64,000 bases of DNA, taken from positions 25,503,681 through 25,567,680 of the forward strand of contig NC_088786.1 in NCBI RefSeq assembly GCF_949628265.1, written 5' to 3'. Below the pieces are notes generated by a model. The model did no database searches, was not told the origin of the DNA, and saw only the letters and a program-made list of their open reading frames with translations. Of this stretch, positions 48,301 to 60,300 are shown one piece after another. Position numbers and translations under genes: made by a program. This DNA is from Cloeon dipterum. Its lineage: Eukaryota; Arthropoda; Insecta; Ephemeroptera; Baetidae. Position 1 is the stretch's first letter; every line of letters begins with the position of its first letter.

Positions 48301-51300
48301 TCTGCCCAGTACCAGAAGTGGTACTTTGAGGTGACCCTGGACCACATGGAGCAGACGACCCACATGATGCCCCACCTGCGCATCGGCTGGGCCAACACGG
48401 CCGGCTACATCCCGTACCCTGGCGGCGGCGAAAAATGGGGCGGTAACGGAGTTGGCGATGACCTTTACTCGTTCAGCTTCGACGGCGCCAACCTGTGGAC
48501 CGGCGGCCGCTGCACCTCCGCCATCCCCGGTATGACTGAACCCTTCATCAGAAAGGGCGACGTGATCGGCGTCGCCATGGACCTCACCATTCCCTGCATT
48601 TCTTTCACCTTCAACGGCGTTAAGGTCAAGGGCACCTTCCGCCATTTCAACCTTGATGGCATGTTCTTCCCTGCGATCAGTTGCTCCTCAAAGCTGAGGT
48701 ACGTAAGTCAGGGTACAACCAGAGCTGTCTTAATGGTGAAGTTAGGAAAAACAAATTACGAATGAAATTTTACGATCAATTTTTAAACTAAATCTTTTTT
48801 AGAAGCTAATTATTTTTGATCGAGTGAGGGTTATTGAAAAATCATTTCCTTTTATGGTTAGTAATTATCTGTTCCAAAATATAGCTGCCGCTTCCTGTTT
48901 GGTGGAGACCACGGCAGGCTGAAATACCCTCCTCCTGAGGAATTCTCTCCTTTGGTGGAGAGCCTTCTGCCAAACCAGATTCTATCAATCGATCCGTGTT
49001 TCTACTTTGGCAACCTCGTCAAAGGAATAATGTCGGGACCCTGGCCTGTCGAGGATGACACCGCCTTTGTCCCCGTGCCAGTGGACACGACCACCGTAAG
49101 AGAGATATGATATTTTAAACAAAACCACAAGATTTCTCGATATATAGATCACCCTTCCCTCTTACATCGAAAGCATTCGTGACAAGTTGGCGGAAAACAT
49201 TCACGAGATGTGGGCTATGAACAAAATCGAGGCCGGCTGGTCTTACGGCGAGCGCAGAGACGACATTCGCCACATCCACCCTTGCCTCACACAGTTCGCG
49301 AATCTGCCGCCCGCCGAGAAAAGATACGACTCGCAGCTTGCTGTGCAAACGCTAAAGTAAGCTCAACATAAAAGCCGGCGCTTTGGTACTAATAAAATGT
49401 GAATATTTTTCAGGACCATCCTGGCGCTTGGCTATTACATTACTATGGATAAACCTCCATCTCGCATCAAAAATGTTCGCCTGCCTAACGATCCTTTCAT
49501 GCAAGTAAGCGCATTAAAATGGTTTAAAACAATGCTATGCAATTGAAATTTTTGATGTAATATACAAACAAACTAACTTTATAATAATAAAACTTTGAAA
49601 TTTCCTTTCCAGAGCAACAGTTACAAACCAGCACCTTTGGACCTGAGTGCAGTAACATTGACCACCAAAATGGAGGAACTGGTCGATTCGCTGGCCGAAA
49701 ATACGCACAATCTGTGGGCCAAAGAGCGAATCAATCAGGGATGGACCTATGGCCTGAACGAGGATCCAGACATGCGCCGCAGCCCGCACTTGGTACCTTA
49801 CAGCAAGGTCGATGACCTGATCAAGAAGGCCAATAGGTCCAACAAATTATTTTAATATAAAAATCATCTAGAATAAAGAAAATTTGCAATTTTAGGGACA
49901 CTGCCAGTGAAACTGTGCGCACCTTGCTCGTTTACGGCTACAATCTGGAGCCCCCGACCGGAGAGGCTAACGACGGTGGACTTTTTTACTTTAAAATTTA
50001 CTCATAGCTAACTATTTTCTCTTTAGCTTTGCTTGCTGAAGCTGCCAGATCTAGGAGGATCGAATTCAGAACGTACAGAGTGGAGAAGAACTACGCCGTT
50101 ACGAGTGGAAAATGGTTTGCAGCAATTATGCTATAGCACAATTGACCTATTAACAGAAAATTACAGGTATTTTGAGTTTGAGGTTCTGACTACTGGTCCC
50201 ATGCGCGTCGGCTGGGCCAGAGCTGACTGTCCCCCTGGCTGCCAATTAGGCAGCGACGAGTACTCGTGGGCGTTTGACGGCTACAACGTGAGTGTCAATT
50301 ATTGGAGTAATTATTTCTAGGGCGCTTATTTTACCAATCGATCGAGGGAAACACCCACGAAAATTGAAATTTTAGTGCAATAATATATTCTACAAGTTGA
50401 TTTAAAACACACACAGGTCACTAAGGCTCATCTTGGCACGCATGAATCTTTTGGCAAAAAGTACCAAGTGGGCGATGTAGTTGGCGTAATGTTAGATTTG
50501 CACGATAGAACCATCAGTAAGTAAAAAGGAGACGCGTCGACGGCTAAATAAAATGTGAACCCATCCCAAGCAACACACAATTAATTACTTTAGTCTTGAG
50601 TGCCCACTCCGTAATCTACTCTCTTGGTTCTAAAAGTGATTTTTGTCGACCTCGATCTCATCCCCTTGAATTCACACGTGACTACTTGCCTGATGTGGGG
50701 TTTTTCCGTGCCACCAATTTGTAAATAAAACATCAAACACTGCTCCTCCATGCAAACAGATCAAGTACATACTCTGTTAATCCCTGCCGTTTCTGTGTCA
50801 CACCACGCTCCATTAGAAGAGCCTAGGTAGACTGGCGAATAGTTTTTTTTCTTTCTGCAAACGGCTGATAGGGATGTTGGTTTTACATCTAGCAAGACTG
50901 GCTTGAATATGTTTGAAATTTTGTTTTAAAGGAAGAAAAATGTCACGGCGGCGCCGCAGAGACATTTGGCAAACAGTGGGTAGTGGGCGATGTTGTTGGC
51001 GTCTGCCTCGATCTAATTGATCGCACGATCAGTAAGTCAAAAAAGAAAAAAGAGCTAATTCGCATGGCCAGCTCAGCATATTATTACTCTTCTGGGAGAA
51101 AAGTTCGCACTTTATTGCCGCTGCAGCATGCATGACCAGCTTTGTAGTGGAGAGAATCGATATAATTATGGTAGCATTTGCCAATCACGTAGAAGTAGTA
51201 AAACGCTCGCCCGCCTGCACACCCGCCCGCATTAACACTGGTTCCAGCTACGAAACCAGCAGGCCCGGAGATGAAACTTCATTAATGCACTTTTTATCTT

Positions 51301-54300
51301 TCATTATTTATTCAGATTTTTAGTGCTTTTTATAGTGCTTGCTGCTCGCAGATCTCACAGCCAACATCCAAGCACCAGAAAATAAAGTAAAATGTTCACG
51401 TCAGTCAATTCCAGAAAATTTAGATAATATCTTCCTCTCACACCTCTATTATTTGTTTCCTAAGTTATATACCCATCAAGAGACTACATAACTTTCATTT
51501 GTGTTCATCCAACCCCAAATAATTTCCTTTTGTTTATTTGTTTACTCGGAGAACCCCCAATGGACTTGTAATGTTTGTGCTTCCACCTTGCTTGCTTTTT
51601 TGTATAACCAGAATGCTTCCTTTTGTTGCTTTTTAAAGAGGACCTGCATGTAAGCTACCCAGCCAATATCCGTTTAATCAAATTTAAGGTGTGCGAATCA
51701 ATTTTTAAAACTAAAATTCCAATAAGGTTTCTCGCTGAATGGCGAGCTCTTGATGGATGCTTTGGGCGGAGAAACCTCTTTCGCCGACGTGCAGGGCGAC
51801 TCCTTCGTGCCCGCTTTCACTCTCGGCGTTGGCCAAAGAGCGAAACTGACTTACGGCCAGGACGTCAATGCCCTCAAGTTCTTCACAATGTGTGGTCTGC
51901 AGGAGGGCTACGAACCGTTCTGCGTGTATGTTGGCCGGCCGTTAAAAGATCAGATTGTGCAATAAAGCTAAAATTTTTGCGACAGGAATATGATGCGACC
52001 TGTTACATACTGGTACACAAAGGACCAGCCGATCTTCGAGAACACTGACGACATGGCTGACACGCGTATCGACGTGACTCGTATCCCCGCTGGCTCTGAC
52101 ACGCCGCCTTGTCTCAAGATCAGCCACAATACTTTCGAGACCATGGAAAAGGCCAACTGGGAGTTTTTACGACTGTCTCTCCCAGTTATTTGCCAATCTT
52201 CTTTCATTGAGTAACGTGGAAGATTTTTCCGCTAGCGCGATTCCTATTAAACTTTTGATTATAGCGAGCATGAGAAGATGATGAGGTGGCAGGAAATTAA
52301 AATCAGACAGCACAGACTGCTGTCAGAGGCAGATCAGGTGAACCCTGGACACATCGAGCATATCATGAAAACTGGAGGTTTCAACATGAATGATATCAAG
52401 AGCCTCCAGAGGGGAATGTCGGAGGACGGCCCTGAATCCGATGAGATAGGAAGACCTGGGTTCCCTAACAGGCCACCGCGTAGGGCATCAGTATCCAAAG
52501 TCAATGGATATGACAGCGCCGATCCTGGTAAAAAATAATGAAAAAAATGATGATGATCAGACTTATCATACATGATATTTATGCAGGCAAAAGAGCTTTG
52601 AGTGAAAATCCAACAAATGGTGTGGAAGAAGGAGATGACAAGAAAAAGAGAGGAAGATCTCCGTTTAGGTATTATAATATGTATTTTTATAAATTAAAAA
52701 TTACCAAAAACCAAAAAACTATACATTTTATTTTTTCATTTTTCTCTTTAATGATAAATTTTTCAGGTTCTTCTCAAAGAAAAATCGAGACGCTAGCAAC
52801 GAACGCAGCAAGAAAGTAGGACACACCTTAGAAGTGCCTTCTGACCGCAGCAAGCCGATTGACATGAAGAATAAAAATACCGCTGTTTCGCTTTCATCAG
52901 TAATGCTCAAAGCCAATATTTTAAAAAACTAATATTATATTTAATTTTAATTTAAGACCGACTTGAAGCTAGTACCACCAGCAGTGCCAGACAGGCAGCA
53001 ACCTAAAGCTCTGAGTGGATCACTTTCTACATCAAAGATCGAGACAGTCGGCAACGAGATGTATGATGCTGAGTGCCTCAAGTTGATCAACGAATACTTC
53101 TATGGAGTGCGGATTTTCCCTGGTCAAGATCCAACTCACGTTTATGTCGGCTGGGTGACCACCCAGTACCACCTGCACAGTACCGAGTTCAATCAGGACA
53201 AAGTGAGGACTGCTGGGGTCTATATCGTGAACGACTATGAAGAAATCGCTGAGAGGTAGTTCCTTATTTCTATTTAGCCTAGTGGTTTGCCTAACTGTAA
53301 AAATAATTTGCAGCGTCGAGCGTCAGAGCTGCTACATGTTGAGAGCCGACGAGCTCTATAACGAGGTTACGAACGACGCCTCAGGCAAAGGAGCCAGCCA
53401 GGGCATGTTTGTTGGCTGTTGCTTGGATACTGCCACTGGATACATGACCTTCCAGTGCGAAGGAAAAGAAACCAAGCACAAGTACAAGGTAAAAATTTCA
53501 GAAACGGATATTTTATATGATAAATAAATAATTTTGGAAAGAAAATTCACATTATATAAATCATCCGTGCTTGATATTATATTGTTTTCAATTCAACTGT
53601 TAAAGCAGACTAAATTACATTTACCCTTTGTCAGATGGAGCCAGGAACGAAACTGTTCCCTGCCATTTTTGTAGAAGCCACAAGCAAAGACATTATGCAA
53701 ATCGAGCTCGGCAGAACTTCCACCACACTGCCTTTGTCGGCTGCTGTTCTTCAGAACTCTGAGAAGCACGTCATCCCTCAGGTATAAAATTAAATTGATT
53801 TGGATTTCTACAACATAATGATTTATTTTGACGTAGTTCCCGCCCAGACTCAAAGTGCAGTGCCTGAAGCCACACCAATGGGCTAGAGTGCCAAATCAGA
53901 GCCTCCAAGTGCACGCTCTCAAGCTGTCCGACATCAGAGGCTGGAGTATGTTGTGCGAAGATGCCATTTCAATGCTGGCCTTGCACATTCCTGAAGAAGA
54001 CAGATGCATTGACATTCTCGAGCTCATTGAAATGGAACGTCTTCTCAGGTAAAGACTTATCCTGCGACTCTTCATAATTATTGCTAATTTTGTATCTTTC
54101 CAGCTTCCATTCGCACAGTTTGACTTTGTACGCGGCTTTGTGCTTCCAATCTAACTACCGCGCTGCACACACACTGTGCCAGCACGTTGGACAAAATCAG
54201 CTTCTGTACGCAATCAGATCTGAGTACATGTCCGGACCGTTACGTAGAGGATTTTATGACCTACTTATTGCACTACATCTTGAATCTCACGCGACAACCA

Positions 54301-57300
54301 TGTAATAATTTATCACGAATCCTATACAGAACTGAATTGACTCTTTTTAACCTAGGGACGCTTGCAAGAACGAATATATTGTGCCACTCAGTGCTGATCT
54401 GAAAGAAATCTACAGCGACTCTGACATGTGCCACAGCTTGCATTCGCTCAAGGCTGAATCGGTGCAGCCTACGATGAAAATGACCGACATCAATGAAACA
54501 ATAGACAATATCATGAATCTGTACAGCCCTTACTTCCCGCTGGAAGAACTAAGAGATTTCGCCATGACTGCACTGCAAGAGGCCGTCAAAATCAACCAAG
54601 TAAATATTGAAAATAATTTTTCTTGGACGAATAATTTATGAAATTAAATTTTAAGGTTCACAACCGAGATCCAGTGGGCGGCAGCAATGAAAATCTTTTC
54701 CTGCCCTTGCTGAAACTCACTGACAGGCTTTTGCTTGTTGGTACACTGTGCGACGAAGACGTTGAAAAGCTGCTGATCATGATAGATCCAGAGACTTGGG
54801 ACCCTTCTTATGATAAAGGCATGTATGAAACATGATCGCAACACGACGAGAGTAAAATGTGTTAATTGTTTTACAGAGGGCAAGGACGAACACCGTAAAG
54901 GTTTGCTCAGCATGAAAATGGCTGAAGGAGCCAAGCTGCAAATGTGCTACTTGCTGCACCACTTGTGCGACATTCAGCTGAGGCACCGTGTAGAATCGAT
55001 CGTTGCTTTCAGCCACGACTACATGGGAGAAATTCAAACCGTAATATCGCTCTAATTTTTGCTACAGAATAGGAATTAATTATGAAATTTTTAGGATCAA
55101 CTGAGACGCTACATTGAAATTAAAGCTTCTGATCTGCCATCAGCCATTGCTGCGAAAAAGACCAAAGAGTTCCGTTGTCCACCTAGAGACCAGGCAACCA
55201 AAAATTCATTTGCTTTTCGTACAGTTCCTAACTTTTGTAAAAAATACAGATGAACGCCATTCTTGGCTTTAAGAACTTGGAGGAGGAGGAAAAGGAAAAT
55301 TGCCCTCTTGGCGATGACCTGCGAGAGAAATTGCAAGGCCAGCATGAGGGTCTCATGTCTATCGTTTCCCTTGAGGCTTTGAAAGAGCCTGAAGAAGAGG
55401 TAAAATCTGTATGTAAAAAATATAACATTTTACAATGTGATACGTGTTTAGAGTGATGCGGACAAAGTAAAGCCAGGACCGGTCCAGCGACTTTACAACT
55501 TGATCAATGCCGTGAAAGAGCTTGAGGAGGAACCGAAGGAGGAGCCTGAGCCTGTCAAAAAGACACCTGAGGGTATTATTAATAATGAAAATTATATGAG
55601 TTGTAGTAATATTTCGAAAATATCACATCTACAGAAATATTCCGCAAGGTCTTAATAAAAACCATGGTAAGGTGGGCGGAAGAAGCCATGATCGAGACTC
55701 CAAAACTCGTGTCAGAGATGTTCGAGTACGCAATAATTGTATATTTAAGTTGGACCTAAATTAAAACGATAATTTCCACTTTTAAGTCTGCTTGTGCGAC
55801 AGTACGACACAGTTGGCCAGTTGATCAGGGCTCTTCAAAAAACCTACGTTATTGCTTCGAAAACAAAGTCAGACGTGGAGCAAATGTGGGTTGGACTGAG
55901 CCAGATTAGAGCCCTTTTGCCTGTGCAAATGTCCCAGGAAGAAGAGGCCCTCATGCGCACAAGGCTGTGGTACGTGTGCTACAAGAGTTATGCAGCACGC
56001 GCGGCACACGTGTCACGCACATTGCATACTTCCTATTTATGCAGGCGCTAACACTTAAATTTCCCCGACAGGAAAATGGTGAACAACCGCACCTTCTTCC
56101 AACACCCTGACCTTATCAGGGTCCTCAGAAACCACGAAAACGTCATGGCCGTGATGATGAACACTCTCGCCAGACGTGCTCAGGGCCAGTCCGACCAACA
56201 GGCTCAGGCTGCTGGTGGCGAAGGAGAAGTGGCTGCACCCAAAGAGAAGGCAATTTATTTTCTAATTTCACACGCATGTTTAACTCATTCGAATTCCTAC
56301 TAGCCTCATTACAAACAAGTTAACATGCAAAAATTTATGTTCCAACAGGATACTTCTCACGAGATGGTGGTGGCTTGCTGCAGGTTCCTCTGCTATTTCT
56401 GCCGAACGTCTAGGCAGAACCAGAAAGCAATGTTTGACCACCTTGCATTCTTGCTGGAGAACAGCAACATCCTGCTCTCTAGACCTTCTTTGCGAGGCAG
56501 CACGCCTTTGGACGTTGCTATTTCCTCTCTAATGGAGAACACGCAGCTTGCACTCGCTCTCCGGTAAAAAAGATATACTTAATTTTACTTACAACTGACT
56601 CTAAAATTTATTTTCATTTGCAGAGAGCACTACTTGGAAAAAATTGCAATTTATCTTTCCCGTTGCGGTCTGCAGTCCAACTCTGAATTAGTTGAGAAGG
56701 GCTACCCTGACCTTGGCTGGGATCCAGTCGAGGGCGAGCGTTACCTCGACTTCCTGCGTTTCTGCGTTTGGGTCAACGGTAACAACTATTAAATTTGATC
56801 TGTCTCACATCTCATTATTTGTATTCATCAGGCGAGAGCGTTGAAGAAAATGCCAATTTGGTTATTCGTCTGCTGATTAGACGGCCAGAGTGCCTGGGTC
56901 TTGCCCTTCGAGGCGAGGGAGAAGGTTTGCTTAATGCCATCATTGACGCCAACAAGGTACAATAAAGTGAACAAAACGGACCATAGTAGCTTGAATTTGA
57001 AAAACAGATGTCGGAGAGGATCACCATTCAGAGGAAACTAATGGATGAAGCAGAGGGCACGATTGCCGCTGGCCAATTCGACCACCCCTTACCGGAGGGT
57101 GAGGACGACGAAGACTACATCGACACAGGCGCAGCGATCCTCAACTTCTACTGCACACTGGTCGACCTGCTTGGAAGGTGCGCACCTGACGCGTCTGTGA
57201 TTGCTCAGGTAAACGAAAATTCGATTATAATTGCAGCAAATTTAAAAATATGAATTTAGGGCAAGAACGACTCATTGCGAGCTCGTGCCATTCTGCGTTC

Positions 57301-60300
57301 CCTGGTGCCCTTGGAGGATCTTCAGGGCGTGTTGAGCCTCAGGTTCACCCTCCAGGTGCCTGCTGCCGGCGAGGAGCCACCGAAGAGCGATATCCCATCC
57401 GGATTGATTCCCGGGCACAAGCAGAGCGTGGTTCTGTTCTTGGAACGTGTGTACGGTATTGAAACGCAAGAACTCTTCTATAGACTACTCGAAGATGCTT
57501 ATCTGCCCGATTTGAGGACGGCGACAATGCTGGACAAGGTGAGACAGTAAACTACTACCGCCAAAATTTGAGGCATTTTTAGAGCTTCGTAGATTAAGTT
57601 ATTAGCTGCCTTTTAGTGCAGATTTTCAGTAGTACTTAGAACGTTTTCAAACGAAATTTGAAATTCACGCTTCTATATTTCTCAAATTAATAAATATGGC
57701 TGACTTCCAAATTAAAAGCTGATTTGAATCTCATGCATTTTCTCGCACTTTTCTGCAATGTCTGGCTTAACTTATCGCTGTCAAGAATTTTTTGGAAATA
57801 TTTCTTTCTATGAAAATAAACCTCTTCAAAAAATCATCGATCTTGGACTCTGGCGCTGCCTCACTCAGACACATAACCCCGTTGCTGCTCTCGCTTTGGA
57901 TGTCTCTGTGCTAACTTGATTCTCTTGTTCACCAATCACTTAGCCAATTACTGCTCAGAATGACGGCCACGAATCTAGCATGGGTCTCGCGATGAACCGC
58001 TACATCGGCAACTCGATTTTGCCGCTGCTGATCCAGCACTCTGCTTTTTACAACGAAGCCGACAATTATGCCAGTCTGTTGGACGCCACTCTGCACACTG
58101 TGTATAGGCTCTCCAAGAACAGGATGCTCACCAAGGGACAGAGAGAATCTGTCTCGGACTTTTTAGTAGCACTGACCAGGTAAAATTCTATTGGAAATAG
58201 AAAAATATTTTCTCACATATTTCTGCGCTTCTAGTCAAATGCAGCCAAGCATGCTTCTGAAACTGCTGCGGAAGCTTACTGTGGACGTTTCAAAGCTGTC
58301 CGAGTACACCACTGTTGCCCTCAGAGTAAGTCAAATTATCATAAATATATTTATCAAAAGTTAAATGAATTATTTTTGTTTGCAGCTCTTGACTCTGCAT
58401 TACGAGCGCTGTGCCAAATACTACGGCTCCACCTCTGTTTCTCAGAGCATCTACGGAGCTTCGAGCGACGAGGAAAAGCGCCTCACTATGGTTTTGTTCA
58501 GCAACATTTTCGACTCTTTGTCTAGGATGGAGTACGACCCTGAATTGTTTGGAAAAGCCCTGCCCTGTCTGACAGCCATTGGCTGCGCCCTGCCCCCTGA
58601 CTACACCTTGTCCAAGAACAACGACGAGGAGTGCTACGGAATCAAGTCTTGCAGTCCCGACGGCCCCTACGACCCTCAACCAATCGATACTAGCGTGTAA
58701 GTTATATTGTTAAGGTTTTGGCAGTGCAATACACGTTATTAATTTTGCAGTGTCCAACTGAATAACGACCTGTCTAACATCATCCAGAAGTTCAGCGAGC
58801 ACTACCACGATGCGTGGGCTAGCAGAAAGCTGGAGAGCAGCTGGCAGTATGGAGAACAATGGTCGGACTCATCAAAGACACACCCAAGGCTCAAGCCGTA
58901 CAATATGCTGGCTGAATATGTAAGAAGAGTTAAATTTTATGAATTTCGTACCATCAATTTTCCATTTTCTCTAGGAACGGGAACGCTACCGTGACCCAGT
59001 CAGGGAGTCCATGAAGGCATTGCTGGCAATTAATTGGAGCGTAGAGCACGCTGAGGTGGAAGACGAGTCAAGCCGCAACTCGGGACGAAGAGCCTCCAAG
59101 GGTCCTGGGGACTCGAACAATCCATTCGACTACCACCCTCGCCCGGTGGACATGACCAACTTGACCCTTAGCAGAGAAATGCAGAACATGGCTGAGCGCC
59201 TGGCCGAAAATGCCCACGATATCTGGGCCAAGAAGAAGAAGGAGGAGCTCATTGCGTGCGGTAATTAAATAATATGGCTAATGGGTAGACAAATTTTTAT
59301 TAAATAATTTTGATCCAGGTGGTGCTGTGCATCCTCAACTTGTGCCTTACGACCTCCTGACCGACAAGGAGAAGAGGAAGGACCGCGAACGTTGCCAAGA
59401 GTTCCTCAAGTACCTACAATACCAAGGTTTCAAGTTGCACAAGTGTGTATTTTTCTTTATTTATACAATTTGGAAGTGCTTTAACTCATGTCATTTAAAG
59501 GCCTACTCGAGGTGGATCGGTTGAAAGCGAGGGTGGAGCTGCAAACGCTGCGATTGAGTTGCGCTTTGCCTACAGCCTGCTGGAGAAGCTTATCCAGTAC
59601 ACGGATACTGCCTCCATCAGCATGAAACTGTACAAACCCTCCACAACATTCAGCAGGAGGAACAGTTTCAAAACCTGCACGAGAGATATCAAATTTTTCT
59701 CAAAGGTTTAATAGCTAAAATATAAATTTTCATTTCAAAATAACACTACTTTTTTCTTTCAAGGTTGTGCTTCCATTGGTGGAAAAGTATTTCAGCGCTA
59801 ACAGAAGCTATTTCATCGCTGTAGCAACCGCTACTCACACTGAAGGCGCAGCGTCGCTCAAGGAAAAAGAAATGGTCGCAAGGTAGAACAACATGAAAAA
59901 ATTGAATTTTTGAATTTTGACAATTTGACTTTCTCACTTTTTAAGTCTGTTCTGCAAACTGGCCAACTTGTTAAGAACCAAACTAGCTGCCTTTGGCGCT
60001 GACGTGAGGATCACTGTGCGCTGCTTGCAAGTACTTGTAAAATCCATCGATGCCAAGTGAGGAATTGTACATCAGATATATTTTTAACGTTATCTTATCA
60101 CTGAAATTGAATAGGTCCTTGGTGAAGAACTGCCCTGAGTTTATTCGCACCTCCATGTTGACTTTCTTCAACAACACAGCTGAGGATCTTGGCCACACAG
60201 TTCTCAACTTGCAGGAGGTAAACGTTTTTAAAGTCGTGTTAAGTAAAAACTAAACATCTTTCGTAAAAGGGCAAATACAGCTACTTAAGAGGAACCCACC

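Noticed and set aside
48037-48645. 202-codon minus-strand open frame
   Set aside because: It is antisense to RyR exons 15 and 16, whose codon composition explains it.
49315-49330. Suspected one-base frameshift in RyR exon 18
   Set aside because: Recounting the adenines gave four, not five; the frame GAG AAA AGA TAC GAC is intact.
50517-51726. A third alternative SPRY2 exon in the RyR introns
   Set aside because: I searched for another VGDVVGV-like block and found only 24a and 24b.
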